A stretch of DNA of 64,000 nt. Source: Streptomyces sp. NBC_00271 (GTDB lineage Bacteria; Actinomycetota; Actinomycetes; Streptomycetales; Streptomycetaceae). Numbering within the stretch: position 1 is the first letter of the stretch; every line of letters starts with the position of its first letter. The stretch covers positions 7,564,001-7,628,000 of the forward strand of contig NZ_CP108070.1 of the NCBI RefSeq assembly GCF_036178845.1. The letters are read 5' to 3'. The notes under the pieces were generated by a model that was given only the letters and a program-made list of their open reading frames with translations, had not been told where the DNA came from and searched no databases. A program made the translations under genes and the position numbers. Below, piece by piece: positions 18,321-27,628 of the stretch.

Positions 18321-19687
18321 CCGTCGAGTCCGTGAAGCCCGCGCAACCCGCGGCACCGCAGCTGCCCGTCCCACCCCTGGCCGGGGGCGGCGTACCCGTC
18401 CTGGGCCACGGCTGGAAACTGGTCCGCGACCCGCTGGGCTTCCTCGCCCGGCTCCGCGACCACGGCGACGTCGTACGGCTCAAGCTGGGCCCCAAGACGG
18501 TGTACGCGCTCACCTCGCCGGCCCTCACCGGAGCGATGGCGCTCAGCACCGACTTCAAGATCGACGGACCCCTCTGGGAGTCCCTGGAAGGCCTGCTCGG
18601 CAAGGAGGGCGTCGCCACCGCGAACGGGCCCAGGCACCGTCGTCAGCGCCGCACCATCCAGCCCGCGTTCCGACTCGACATCATCCCCGAGTACGGACCG
18701 ATCATGGAGGAGGAGGCGCGTGCGCTCGCCGAGCGCATGGGGTCGGGCGAGCCCGTCGACTGCACCTCCGAGTCGTTCCGCGTCGCCGTGCGCATCGCGG
18801 CCCGCTGTCTGCTGCGCGGCGAGTTCATGGACGAGCGCGCCGAGCGGCTGAGCGTCGCGCTCGCCACCGTGTTCCGCGGCATGTACCGGCGCATGGTGAT
18901 CCCGGCGGGCCCGCTCTATCGGCTGCCGCTTCCGGCCAACCGCAAATTCGACCGCGCATTGGCCGATTTGCATCTCCTAGTCGACGAGATCGTCGCCGAG
19001 CGCCGCGCATCCGGTCAAAAGCCGGACGATTTGCTGACGGCATTGCTGGAAGCGAAGGACGAGAACGGCGAGCCGATCGGCGAACAGGAGATCCACGACC
19101 AAGTCGTAGCGATACTCACGCCCGGCAGCGAAACCGTGGCGTCCACGATCATGTGGCTGCTGCAAGTCCTCACCGAACACCCAGAACACGCCGCGCGGGT
19201 GGCCGAGGAGGTCAAATCCGTCGTCGGGGACCGGCCCGTCGCATTCGACGACGTCCGGAAGCTGTCGTACACCAACAATGTCGTTGTCGAGTCGATGCGG
19301 CTGCGCCCCGCCGTATGGATTTTGACCCGGCGGGCGGTGACCGAAACCGAACTCGGCGGCTATCGGATACCCGCAGGTGCCGACATCGTCTACAGTCCGT
19401 TCGCCATCCAGCGTGATCCGCGCTCGTACGACGGGCATCTGGATTTCGACCCCGACCGCTGGCTTCCGGAACGCGCCAAGGACGTCCCGAAGCACGCCAT
19501 GAGCCCCTTCAGCGTGGGCAACCGGAAGTGCCCGAGCGACCACTTCTCGATGGCGCAGCTCAGCCTGATCACGGCGACGGTGGCGTCCCGGTGGCGGTTC
19601 GAGCAGGTCTCCGAGTCCAATGACGCGACCCGCGTCGGCATCACCCTGCGTCCGTACCGGCTGCTGCTGAGGGCCCTGCCGCGATGA
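18317..19687 (+). CDS. CYP170-family cytochrome P450 (albaflavenone monooxygenase)
   Basis: A 456-residue P450 that oxidises epi-isozizaene through albaflavenols to albaflavenone. The haem loop [14 protein letters not shown] has Cys405 as thiolate ligand with Pro-Ser instead of the usual Gly, a trait of this family. I-helix [10 protein letters not shown] and K-helix ESMRLRP are present. The S. coelicolor CYP170A1 is reported to have a second, terpene-synthase activity; the region near that site here reads EAKDENGEP. It is translationally coupled to the cyclase and needs ferredoxin and reductase from elsewhere. Confidence 0.94.
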   Translation: MTVESVKPAQPAAPQLPVPPLAGGGVPVLGHGWKLVRDPLGFLARLRDHGDVVRLKLGPKTVYALTSPALTGAMALSTDFKIDGPLWESLEGLLGKEGVATANGPRHRRQRRTIQPAFRLDIIPEYGPIMEEEARALAERMGSGEPVDCTSESFRVAVRIAARCLLRGEFMDERAERLSVALATVFRGMYRRMVIPAGPLYRLPLPANRKFDRALADLHLLVDEIVAERRASGQKPDDLLTALLEAKDENGEPIGEQEIHDQVVAILTPGSETVASTIMWLLQVLTEHPEHAARVAEEVKSVVGDRPVAFDDVRKLSYTNNVVVESMRLRPAVWILTRRAVTETELGGYRIPAGADIVYSPFAIQRDPRSYDGHLDFDPDRWLPERAKDVPKHAMSPFSVGNRKCPSDHFSMAQLSLITATVASRWRFEQVSESNDATRVGITLRPYRLLLRALPR

Positions 19688-19734
19688 CCGCGCGACGTCG
19701 TCCGCGGTGACCCCGTGTCCGTACCGGTGCGCCT

Positions 19735-20697
19735 TCAGGCAGCCCGCGGGCCCCTGAACGTGCGCCGGTACGCCTGCGGGGTCGTCCCCAGGCTCCGGAC
19801 GAACTGGTGGCGCAGCGCGGCCGCGGTGCCGAACCCGGTGCGGCCCGCGATCGCGTCCATCGTCTCGTCCGACGCCTCCAGCAACTCCTGTGCCAACAGC
19901 ACCCTTTGGCGCAGGATCCAGCGGTACGGGGTGGTGCCGGTCTCCTGCTGGAACCGGCGTGCGAAGGTGCGCGGGGACATGTGGGCGCGGGCCGCGAGCT
20001 GCTCGACGGTCACCTCCCGGTCGAGGTGGCGCTCCATCCATACCAGCACCTCGCCGACCGTGTCGCAGGTGGAGCGGGGCAGCGGGCGCTCGATGTACTG
20101 GGCCTGCCCGCCGTCCCGGTGCGGGGGCACCACCATACGGCGTGCGATGGCGTTGGCGACCTCGGGGCCCTGTTCCTTGCGGACGATGTGCAGACAGGCG
20201 TCGATTCCGGCGGCGGTGCCGGCCGAGGTGATCACCGGGTCCTCGTCCACGTACAGCACGTCCGGTTCGACGATCGCCTTCGGGTACTGCCGGGTGAGCT
20301 CCTCGGCGTGGTGCCAGTGCACGGCGCAGCGCCGCCCGTCGAGGAGCCCGGCCGCGCCGAGCACGAAGACACCGGAGCAGACGCTGAGCACCCGGGCGCC
20401 GCGGTCCGTGGCGCGGTGCAGGGCGTCGAGCAGTTCGGGCGGATAGGACCGGGTCACATAGGAGTTCCCGGCGGGGAGAGCGATGAGGTCGGCGCTCTCC
20501 AGCCGCTCCAGGCCGTGCTCCGTGGTCAGCGAGAACCCCGCGTGGGTGCTCAGGGTCGGGCCCTCGGCGGAGGCGACCGCGAAGTCGTAGACGGGCAGGC
20601 CGTCGTCGCTGCGGTCGATGCCGAACACCTCGCAGACGACCCCGAGTTCGAAGGGGTGCACACCGTCGAGCAGGACCGCGGCCACGTTTTTCAGCAT
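19735..20697 (-). CDS. GlxA-type AraC-family regulator (possible nrdS)
   Basis: 320 residues. Residues 1-190 are a DJ-1/PfpI-like domain with a conserved SVCSGVFVLGAAGLLDG elbow. Residues 215-315 carry the AraC double helix-turn-helix (VEQLAARAHMSPRTFARRFQ; TMDAIAGRTGFGTAAALRHQF). In S. coelicolor an AraC-like gene, nrdS, follows nrdAB in this neighbourhood. Here 3.2 kb of other genes and a terminator separate them, so cotranscription is unlikely. The effector is unknown. Confidence 0.85.
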   Translation of the reverse strand: MLKNVAAVLLDGVHPFELGVVCEVFGIDRSDDGLPVYDFAVASAEGPTLSTHAGFSLTTEHGLERLESADLIALPAGNSYVTRSYPPELLDALHRATDRGARVLSVCSGVFVLGAAGLLDGRRCAVHWHHAEELTRQYPKAIVEPDVLYVDEDPVITSAGTAAGIDACLHIVRKEQGPEVANAIARRMVVPPHRDGGQAQYIERPLPRSTCDTVGEVLVWMERHLDREVTVEQLAARAHMSPRTFARRFQQETGTTPYRWILRQRVLLAQELLEASDETMDAIAGRTGFGTAAALRHQFVRSLGTTPQAYRRTFRGPRAA

Positions 20698-20713
20698 GTC
20701 CGCCAGTGTGCCT

Positions 20714-20760
20714 CGTCAGTGGCAGGAAATCGAGGGTGTGCGGCAGTCCTGCCACTGACG
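20714..20760. promoter_or_regulatory. 14-bp inverted repeat upstream of the AraC gene
   Basis: CGTCAGTGGCAGGA (20714-20727) and TCCTGCCACTGACG (20747-20760) are perfect inverse copies separated by 19 bases. The repeat starts 16 bases before the regulator's start codon, between it and the divergent small ORF. It is the obvious candidate operator for autoregulation. Confidence 0.6.
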
Positions 20761-20791
20761 CCGAAGGGCGAGTGGTACGACAGTGGTGTTC

Positions 20792-21097
20792 ATGAAGATG
20801 CTCATCGACAACTCGGACACCACCGTCGGAATCCTGACCGTCCTCGCGCTCTTCGTGGTCCTGGCCCTGCCCGCGTTGATCGGCACGGCCCGCGAGCGGC
20901 GCATCGACCGTCAGCTAGGACTTCGTGACCAGCACCGTGACCGTCCACTCCTGAATGCCCTTGCACGACACCTTGCCCGGGGCGGTCGCGCAGAGCGGCC
21001 GGGAGGAGGCGAGGTGGACCGTTCCCGCCGAGACCGCCTTGAAGGCGGAGCTCGCGTCGCCCGGCTGAAGGACGACGCCGCTGTTGGTGGCCTCTAG
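20792..21097 (+). CDS. Small membrane protein of uncertain extent
   Basis: ATG 20792 begins a ~42-residue segment typical of small Streptomyces membrane proteins: polar start, one strong helix (VGILTVLALFVVLALPALIG) and a basic tail ARERRIDRQL. The frame then stays open through 183 bases antisense to the lipoprotein gene, giving a Arg/Gly-rich tail unlike the first part. Either an ancestral stop was lost near 20915, or the protein really overlaps. Another start at GTG 20783 is possible. The function is unknown. Confidence 0.45.
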   Translation: MKMLIDNSDTTVGILTVLALFVVLALPALIGTARERRIDRQLGLRDQHRDRPLLNALARHLARGGRAERPGGGEVDRSRRDRLEGGARVARLKDDAAVGGL

Positions 21098-21373
21098 CCC
21101 GGTGCCGCTGACCTTGACGGGTGTCCACGGCCGACTGGTGGTGCCGTCCAGGGTGAGGCGGAGTACGCCGCCGGCCGTGAGGCAGTACGTGTGGCCGGTG
21201 TCGGCGGCGCCGAGCTCCGCGGGAGCCGTGTCACAGCTCGGGTGGCTCGTCGTGGGGGACGGCGACACGCTGCGGCTGCCGCCCGCGTCACCGCCGCCCT
21301 GTGTGCCGCAGCCCGCGAGGAGCAGCGTCAGGGCCGTGAGGGCGAGGATCCGATGGTGGGTCGTACGGCGCAT
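20915..21373 (-). CDS. Secreted lipoprotein, unknown function
   Basis: A 152-residue lipoprotein. The signal peptide MRRTTHHRILALTALTLLLAG is followed by the lipobox LLAGC, a Gly/Ser/Thr/Pro linker and a ~110-residue domain with four Cys (SCDTAP, TYCLT, PLCAT, VSCKG) that could form two disulfides. ATG 21373 is preceded by a near-perfect Shine-Dalgarno AAGGAGGTG. It lies 100 bases downstream of the sedolisin gene on the same strand and may be its partner. No family recognised. Confidence 0.75.
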   Translation of the reverse strand: MRRTTHHRILALTALTLLLAGCGTQGGGDAGGSRSVSPSPTTSHPSCDTAPAELGAADTGHTYCLTAGGVLRLTLDGTTSRPWTPVKVSGTGLEATNSGVVLQPGDASSAFKAVSAGTVHLASSRPLCATAPGKVSCKGIQEWTVTVLVTKS

Positions 21374-21472
21374 GGGGTGGCACCTCCTTGTCGCTTGGAC
21401 GTGCCACCCCCGCATCAGGATCCACACAGGGACACAGGGCCCTGGCCGCGACGCCGGCCAGGGCCCCACTGG

Positions 21473-23554
21473 TCAGCTGGTCGTGACGGCGGTGTCGTCG
21501 ACGACGAAGCTGGTCTGGAGGGAGGAGTCCTCGACACCGCTGAACTTCAGGGTGACGGTGGACCCGGCGAACGAGGACAGGTCGAAGGTCTTCTGGGCGT
21601 AGCCGGAGGCGGTGTTGAGGTTCGAGTACGTCGCCAGGGTGGTCGATCCGGCGGTGACCGTCAGCTTGTCGTACTGGCTGCTTGTGGTGGTCTCCGCGGT
21701 GTCGATGTGCAGGTAGAAGGTGAAGCTGGCCTTGCAGCCGGACGGGATCGTCACCGACTGGGAGAGCGTGTCGGTGTGCGTCGAGCCGTAGCCGTCCAGC
21801 CATGCCTTGTACGAACCGGCGTGCGCGGCCTCACTGCTGGAGTTGGTGATCACGCCGCTGCTGGCGCTCCAGGTGGTGTTGCCCGACTCGAAGCCCGGGT
21901 TGCCGAGCAGCTGCGCCGAGGTGCAGGTGCCGCCGCCGGAGGTGCTGACGGTCCAGGTGAAGGAGGCGGAGCCGGAGGCGCCCGTGCTGTCGGAGGCGGA
22001 GACGGTGACGCTGTACGTACCGGCCGTGCTCGCGGTGCCGGAGATCAGACCGGTGGAGCTGCTGATCGAAAGGCCGGTCGGCAGACCGCTCGCGCTGTAG
22101 GTGAGGGTCGCGCCCGCGCTGTCGCTCGCCGAGATCTGCAGGCTGACCGAACCGCCGGTGGTGGTGGACTGGCTGCCCGGGTTGGTGACGGTCACCGTGT
22201 TGCCGGTGCTGGTGCCCGACGCGAAGGCGGTGGTGCCGTTCGGGGTGCCCCAGCCGGTCGGGCCGTCGTAGCCGGTGGCCGCGGTGCAGAAGTACGAGGG
22301 CGAGCAGGAGCCGTTGTTGCCGCTGGTCACGTCGTACAGGTTCGAGGTGTGGGAGTACGGGTACTTCGCCGGGTAGTCGCTGGAGCCCGGGGTGCCCGCG
22401 AGGGCGTACACACCCGCGATGATCGGCGAGGAGGCACTCGTGCCGCCGTAGACCGCCCAGCCGGAGCCGCCGTAGGTGTCGTAGACGGCCACGCCGGTGG
22501 CGGGGTCGGCGACCGCGGAGACGTCGGACTCCATGCGCTTGGAACAGCCGGTGTCGGTCTGCCAGCTCGGCTTCGCGTCGTAGGCGGAGCAGCCGGAGCC
22601 GGTGCCCTCGGTGCTGCTGGTCTTCCACACGGACTCGGTCCAGCCGCGGCTGTTGGAGCTGGTGGACAGCGCGGTGCCGCCGACTGCCGTCACGTACTGG
22701 GACGTGGCCGGGTACTCGGCGCCGTAGGCGGAGTCACCGGAGGAGACGGTGATGGCGACGCCCGGGTGCTTGAAGTACGAGGTGTCCTCGCTGGTCTGCG
22801 AGGAGGACTCGGAGCCGCCCCAGCTGTTGGAGACGAACTTCGCGCCCAGCGTCACGGCCTCGTTCTCGGCGGTGCCGAGGTCGGAGTCGGTGGCCGAGTT
22901 GGCCTCGACGAGGACGATGTTGCAGTTCGGGCAGACCGCGCTGACCATGTCGATGTCGAGCGCCTCCTCACCCGCCCAGCCGGTGTCGTTGGTCGGCAGG
23001 GAGCTGGTCGAGCCGGTCTGGCTGACCTGCTTGAAGCAGCCGTTGGCCTTGGTGCAGGCCGACAGGCCGAACTGCGAACGGTAGGTCGCGAGGTCCGACT
23101 CCGCGTTGGGGTCGTTGTACGCGTCGACCACGGCGACGGTCAGGCCGGAGCCGCCGGTGGAGGGCAGGTTGTAGGCGCTGTGCAGGTTGGCCGGGCTCAG
23201 ACCGGACACCGCGGCGGCGGCGTTCGGCGAGATCGTGGCGGCCAGCTTCTGCTTGATGTCGGTGCGGCGCTGCGCGAAACAGGCCGCGTGACCGGCCGTC
23301 GGGGCACCGCACAGGTGCGTGGTCGGCACCTTCTGGCCCGCCTTGCCCGTGGAGTGCACGGCCTGCGCGGCCGGGGCGGTCAGGGCCTTCGCGTTCTGGG
23401 CGGCCCGGGAGGGCTTGGCGGTGGTCGGCGCCGGCTGCGCGTTCGCGGCCGGGGCCGCCATGAGTCCGGCGACCGTGAGGGCGAGGGCGGGCGCGGCGGC
23501 GGTCAGAAGTCTTCGCAGTCGCCGGGCGGGCCTGCTGGGGGGTGTCTCACGCAT
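21473..23554 (-). CDS. Secreted sedolisin-type (S53) serine-carboxyl protease with Ig-like and C-terminal domains
   Basis: 693 residues. A signal peptide (cleaved near residue 39, AANA) precedes a propeptide. The S53 catalytic domain has E196/D200 in WAGEEALD, D274 in SSGDSAYG and S373 in [10 protein letters not shown] putative-Ig domain (about 455-540, [15 protein letters not shown]) and a C-terminal beta-sandwich (about 550-693, [10 protein letters not shown]) follow, both likely substrate-binding. ATG 23554 has GGAGGC upstream; the longer frame has no such site. As I recall, S. coelicolor has no such gene at this position. Confidence 0.88.
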   Translation of the reverse strand: MRETPPSRPARRLRRLLTAAAPALALTVAGLMAAPAANAQPAPTTAKPSRAAQNAKALTAPAAQAVHSTGKAGQKVPTTHLCGAPTAGHAACFAQRRTDIKQKLAATISPNAAAAVSGLSPANLHSAYNLPSTGGSGLTVAVVDAYNDPNAESDLATYRSQFGLSACTKANGCFKQVSQTGSTSSLPTNDTGWAGEEALDIDMVSAVCPNCNIVLVEANSATDSDLGTAENEAVTLGAKFVSNSWGGSESSSQTSEDTSYFKHPGVAITVSSGDSAYGAEYPATSQYVTAVGGTALSTSSNSRGWTESVWKTSSTEGTGSGCSAYDAKPSWQTDTGCSKRMESDVSAVADPATGVAVYDTYGGSGWAVYGGTSASSPIIAGVYALAGTPGSSDYPAKYPYSHTSNLYDVTSGNNGSCSPSYFCTAATGYDGPTGWGTPNGTTAFASGTSTGNTVTVTNPGSQSTTTGGSVSLQISASDSAGATLTYSASGLPTGLSISSSTGLISGTASTAGTYSVTVSASDSTGASGSASFTWTVSTSGGGTCTSAQLLGNPGFESGNTTWSASSGVITNSSSEAAHAGSYKAWLDGYGSTHTDTLSQSVTIPSGCKASFTFYLHIDTAETTTSSQYDKLTVTAGSTTLATYSNLNTASGYAQKTFDLSSFAGSTVTLKFSGVEDSSLQTSFVVDDTAVTTS

Positions 23555-23961
23555 GGGTGCTGCCTCCATCGGTTTGAGGCGGGTGCCGTGCGGGCCGGGG
23601 TAGGGCCGTGCACGGCTCCACAGCCGGAAGTGGGGGTTCTCGGCGTTGCGTGGCAGGCCCGTGACGCGCGTAGCGTGAGAGAAGAGCGGATGTGCCATGG
23701 GCATGCCAATTCAGTTGCCCTGTCGTGCCGCTGTACGTGACATGTCAGGACGGCCAGAACCTAACCGGGGCCGATGACGCCCGGATAGCCACGCCCGAAG
23801 AACTTTGCCGCCCCATAGGGGGTCCATGGACGGTGCATGGACGGTCCATGGACGAGACGCGGTGATGCCGGGCCGCGACATGCGGCCCGGCATCACCGGT
23901 GTCGTACCGTCAGAAGTCCTCGTACCGACGGAAGTTCTTGCCCGTCAGAGGTCCTCGTCCG
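23555..23961. other. Gene-free stretch between the sedolisin and nrdB
   Basis: It contains the sedolisin promoter region, a triple 11-base direct repeat (GGTCCATGGAC, GGTGCATGGAC, GGTCCATGGAC at 23821-23853), the nrdB terminator hairpin, and degenerate copies of the nrdB 3' end (23908-23958). No coding frame with codon bias is visible. Confidence 0.6.
23861..23897 (-). terminator. Terminator of nrdA-nrdB
   Basis: A perfect 16-bp stem GGTGATGCCGGGCCGC / GCGGCCCGGCATCACC with a 5-base loop lies 65 bases after the nrdB stop. It separates nrdAB from the downstream genes. Confidence 0.82.
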
Positions 23962-23976
23962 TCAGAAGTCCTCGTC
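23908..23976 (-). repeat. Tandem copies of the nrdB 3' end
   Basis: On the minus strand, the nrdB terminus GACGAGGACTTCTGACG (stop included) is followed by GACGAGGACCTCTGACG, a degenerate AAGAACTTCCGTCG, and TACGAGGACTTCTGACG. The units duplicate the codons of the NrdB C-terminal peptide plus stop, but are out of use behind the first stop. Confidence 0.6.
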
Positions 23977-24975
23977 GAAGCCGACCGAGCCCTCCACCGC
24001 CACCTGGTACGCCGAGGGGCGGCGCTCGAAGAAGTTGGTCAGCTCCTGGACGCCCTGGAGCTCCATGAAGGAGAAGGGGTTCTCGGAGCCGTACACCGGG
24101 GCGAAGCCGAGACGCTGGAGACGCTGGTCGGCCACGCACTCCAGATACTGGCGCATCGAGTCGGTGTTCATGCCCGGCAGACCCTCACCGCACAGGTCGC
24201 GCGCGAACTGCAGCTCGGCCTCGACGGCCTCCCTCAGCATGTCGGTGACCTGCTGCTGGAGCTGGTCGTCGAAGAGCTCCGGCTCCTCCTTGCGCACGGT
24301 GTCCACCACCTCGAAGGCGAAGGACATGTGCATCGTCTCGTCGCGGAACACCCAGTTGGTGCCGGTGGCGAGACCGTGCAGCAGACCCCGGCTGCGGAAC
24401 CAGTAGACGTACGCGAAGGCGCCGTAGAAGAAGAGGCCCTCGATGCACGCGGCGAAGCAGATGAGGTTGAGCAGGAAGCGACGCCGGTCCGCCTTGGTCT
24501 CCAGACGGTCCAGCTTCTCCACCGAGTCCATCCACTTGAAGCAGAACTCGGCCTTCTCGCGGATCGAGGGGATGCTCTCGACGGCGTCGAAGGCGGCGGC
24601 GCGGTCCTCCGGGTCGGGAAGGTAGGTGTCCAGCAGGGTCAGATAGAACTGGACGTGTACTGCCTCCTCGAACAGCTGCCTGGAGAGATACAGGCGCGCC
24701 TCGGGGGAGTTGATGTGCTTGTAGAGGGTCAGCACGAGGTTGTTCGACACGATCGAGTCACCCGTCGCGAAGAACGCGACCAGCCGGCCGATCATGTGCT
24801 GCTCGCCCTGCGAGAGCTTCGCGAGGTCGGCCACGTCCGAGTGGAGGTCGACCTCCTCCACGGTCCAGGTGTTCTTGATGGCGTCCCGGTAGCGCTCGTA
24901 GAAATCGGGGTAGCGCATGGGGCGGAGCGTGAGTTCGAAGCCCGGGTCGAGCAGGTTCTTTTCGATGGAGCTCAT
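23962..24975 (-). CDS. nrdB: Class Ia ribonucleotide reductase small subunit (R2)
   Basis: A 337-residue diiron protein that makes the tyrosyl radical for NrdA. The iron ligands follow the E. coli pattern: Asp in ATGDSIVSNN, Glu and His in EEAVHVQFY, Glu in ACIEGLFFYG, and Glu plus His in RDETMHMSF. The radical Tyr is four residues after the first His, so it is not a Phe-type (class Ic) enzyme. The acidic tail VGFDEDF is the R1-binding peptide. Its ATG overlaps the nrdA stop by one base. Confidence 0.95.
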   Translation of the reverse strand: MSSIEKNLLDPGFELTLRPMRYPDFYERYRDAIKNTWTVEEVDLHSDVADLAKLSQGEQHMIGRLVAFFATGDSIVSNNLVLTLYKHINSPEARLYLSRQLFEEAVHVQFYLTLLDTYLPDPEDRAAAFDAVESIPSIREKAEFCFKWMDSVEKLDRLETKADRRRFLLNLICFAACIEGLFFYGAFAYVYWFRSRGLLHGLATGTNWVFRDETMHMSFAFEVVDTVRKEEPELFDDQLQQQVTDMLREAVEAELQFARDLCGEGLPGMNTDSMRQYLECVADQRLQRLGFAPVYGSENPFSFMELQGVQELTNFFERRPSAYQVAVEGSVGFDEDF

Positions 24976-27374
24976 TACTGGCAGGCCTCGCAGGACTCGG
25001 GGTTCTCAAGGGAGCAGGCGACGGCGTCCTCGTCGGGGATCACCTGCACGGGGATGGTCTTCTCGGGCTGGGCCTGCGCCTGGGCGGCGCGCGCGATACG
25101 GGTCGCCGGGCGGGAGCGCAGGTAGTACGTCGTCTTCAGGCCCGACTTCCAGGCGTACGCGTACATCGAGGAGAGCTTGCCGATGGTCGGCGTCTCCAGG
25201 AAGAGGTTCAGGGACTGGGCCTGGTCCAGGAACGGGGTGCGGGCGGCGGCCATGTCGATCAGGCCACGCTGCGGGATCTCCCAGGCCGTGCGGTACAGGT
25301 CGCGGACGTCCTGCGGCACCCAAGTGAAGCCCTGCACCGAGCCGTTGGACTCACGCAGCGCCTCGCGGGTCTGCGCGTCCCACACGCCGAGCTTCTTCAG
25401 CTCGTCCACCAGGTAGGAGTTGACCTGGAGGAACTCACCGGAGAGCGTCTCGCGCTTGAACAGGTTGGACACCTGCGGCTCGATGCACTCGTACACACCC
25501 GCGATGGACGCGATGGTGGCGGTCGGCGCGATGGCGAGGAGGAGGGAGTTGCGCATGCCGACCGCGGCGATACGTTCCCGCAGGGCCGCCCAGCGCTCCG
25601 GCCAGGTCAGCTCCACGCCGTAGTGGTCGGGGTGCAGGACGCCACGGGCCGTACGGGTCTTCTCCCAGGCCGGGAGCGGGCCGCTGCGCTCCGCGAGGTC
25701 GGCCGAGGCCTCGTACGCGGCGAGCATGATCCGCTCGGCGATCCGGGTGGAGAGGGCCTTGGCCTGCGGGGAGTCGAAGGGGACGCGCAGCTTGAAGAAG
25801 ACGTCCTGCAGCCCCATCGCGCCGAGGCCGACGGGCCGCCACTTCGCGTTCGACCGGCCGGCCTGCTCGGTCGGGTAGAAGTTGATGTCGACGACACGGT
25901 CGAGGAAGGTGACGGCGGTGCGGACCGTCTCGTCCAGCCGCTCCCAGTCGATGTCCCCGTCGACCACGAAGGCGCCCAGGTTGACCGAGCCGAGGTTGCA
26001 GACCGCCGTCTCCCCGTCGTCCGTGACCTCCAGGATCTCGGTGCAGAGGTTCGAGGAGTGGACGGTGTGGCCCGGCTCCGCCGTCTGGTTGGCGGTGCGG
26101 TTGGCGGCGTCCTTGAAGGTCATCCAGCCGTTGCCGGTCTGCGCGAGGGTACGCATCATGCGGCCGTAGAGGTCACGGGCCGGGATGGTCTTCTTGGCGA
26201 GGCCGGCCGCCTCCGCCCTGCGGTACGCCGCGTCGAACTCGTCGCCCCACAGGTCGACCAGCTCGGGCACGTCGGAGGGCGAGAAGAGGGACCACTGCCC
26301 GTCGGTGTCGACCCGGCGCATGAACTCGTCCGGGATCCAGTGCGCGAGGTTCAGGTTGTGCGTACGGCGGGCGTCCTCACCGGTGTTGTCGCGCAGCTCC
26401 AGGAACTCCTCGATGTCGGAGTGCCAGGTCTCCAGGTAGACCGCGGCCGCGCCCTTGCGCCGGCCGCCCTGGTTCACCGCGGCGACCGAGGCGTCGAGGG
26501 TCTTCAGGAACGGGACGATCCCGTTGGAGTGCCCGTTCGTACCGCGGATCAGCGAACCGCGCGAACGGATCCGGGAGTACGAAAGTCCGATGCCACCCGC
26601 GTGCTTCGAGAGGCGGGCCACCTGGTGGTAGCGGTCGTAGATGGAGTCCAGCTCGTCCAGCGGGGAGTCGAGGAGGTAGCAGGACGACATCTGCGGGTGC
26701 CGCGTACCGGAGTTGAACAGCGTGGGGGAGGAGGGGAGGTAGTCGAGGCGGCTCATGAGCCCGTAGAGCGCCGCGACCTCGTCCAGGGCCCGGTTCGTGT
26801 CGTCCTCGGCCAGGCCCGACGCCACGCGCAGCATGAAGTGCTGGGGCGTCTCGACGACCTTGCGGGTGATCGGGTGCCGGAGCAGATAGCGGCTGTGCAG
26901 GGTGCGCAGGCCGAAGTAGCCGAAGCGGTCGTCGCCGTCGGTGTCGATCAGCGCGTCCAGCCGGGCCGTGTGCAGCCGGACGAACTCCGCCGTGCGGTCG
27001 GCGATCAGGCCCTCGCGGTGACCCGTGGCGATCGACCCGGAGAAGGACGTGACGCCCTGCGAGGCGGCCTCCGCCGCGATGCTGATCGTCAGCAGCCTGG
27101 CCGCCAGCCGGGAGTAGACGGGGTCCTCGGAGATGAGGCCCGCGGCCGCCTCGGTGGCCAGTTCGCGCAGCTCCGTGTCGTCCGCGTGCGCGGACCGGCC
27201 GCGCAGCGCGGCGGCGGCGACCCGGCCGGGGTCGGCGTCGGGGAGGTCGGCGGTGAGGTCGGTCAGGGTACGCAGCAGAGTGGTACCGGGACCGTCCGTC
27301 TCCACCAGGACCTGCTTCCGCTCCTGCTGTGCGAAAGCGGTAGCTGAAGCCGGGTCGGCTGGCGCGATGGTCAC
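24975..27374 (-). CDS. nrdA: Class Ia ribonucleotide reductase large subunit (R1)
   Basis: 799 residues from GTG 27374 (GAGGGAG upstream). It reduces ribonucleoside diphosphates. It has an N-terminal ATP-cone-like region, the active-site Cys in SSCYLLDSP, the loop ASVAAVNQGGRRKGAAAVYLE, NLCTEI (Asn, thiyl Cys, Glu) and a C-terminal CSLENPESCEACQ redox Cys pair. It is preceded by a cobalamin riboswitch and NrdR-like boxes, so it is shut off when the B12-dependent class II enzyme NrdJ (elsewhere) can work. Confidence 0.95.
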   Translation of the reverse strand: MTIAPADPASATAFAQQERKQVLVETDGPGTTLLRTLTDLTADLPDADPGRVAAAALRGRSAHADDTELRELATEAAAGLISEDPVYSRLAARLLTISIAAEAASQGVTSFSGSIATGHREGLIADRTAEFVRLHTARLDALIDTDGDDRFGYFGLRTLHSRYLLRHPITRKVVETPQHFMLRVASGLAEDDTNRALDEVAALYGLMSRLDYLPSSPTLFNSGTRHPQMSSCYLLDSPLDELDSIYDRYHQVARLSKHAGGIGLSYSRIRSRGSLIRGTNGHSNGIVPFLKTLDASVAAVNQGGRRKGAAAVYLETWHSDIEEFLELRDNTGEDARRTHNLNLAHWIPDEFMRRVDTDGQWSLFSPSDVPELVDLWGDEFDAAYRRAEAAGLAKKTIPARDLYGRMMRTLAQTGNGWMTFKDAANRTANQTAEPGHTVHSSNLCTEILEVTDDGETAVCNLGSVNLGAFVVDGDIDWERLDETVRTAVTFLDRVVDINFYPTEQAGRSNAKWRPVGLGAMGLQDVFFKLRVPFDSPQAKALSTRIAERIMLAAYEASADLAERSGPLPAWEKTRTARGVLHPDHYGVELTWPERWAALRERIAAVGMRNSLLLAIAPTATIASIAGVYECIEPQVSNLFKRETLSGEFLQVNSYLVDELKKLGVWDAQTREALRESNGSVQGFTWVPQDVRDLYRTAWEIPQRGLIDMAAARTPFLDQAQSLNLFLETPTIGKLSSMYAYAWKSGLKTTYYLRSRPATRIARAAQAQAQPEKTIPVQVIPDEDAVACSLENPESCEACQ

Positions 27375-27489
27375 TTGGGGCTCTCCCTCGCTCGGCACGG
27401 GGCCTGGCGGAGGGCAGGGCAGCTCACGAGCGCACACGGCGTCGCGTCCACCGGCCCATTCCGCGAGGCCCGGACGTCATGCACCCGGG

Positions 27490-27628
27490 CCGGATGGCCG
27501 GGCGCGCTGTCGGCAGGTCCTCGGACTGACGCGAGTACATGGGCGCGGGCGTGCGAACACGTACAAGTACACCGTTGCGGGACAGTTCCGGATTTGCACC
27601 GGATTCCCCTGCGGCGACAGCGAGCATG
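27490..27628 (-). promoter_or_regulatory. Cobalamin (B12) riboswitch upstream of nrdA
   Basis: Read on the minus strand, the leader has GGGGAATCCGGTGCAAATCC, then GGAACTGTCCCGCAACGGT, and the B12 box AGTCCGAGGACCTGCCGAC (27509-27527). A G+C-rich hairpin follows and can act as expression platform. These are the core elements of the cobalamin riboswitch. A B12-repressed nrdABS operon controlled this way is described in S. coelicolor. Boundaries are approximate. Confidence 0.92.

Noticed and set aside
21191..23740. 849-codon plus-strand frame opposite the sedolisin gene
   Set aside because: It is a Gly/Ala/Val/Arg-rich shadow. The minus strand has the catalytic motifs and signal peptide.
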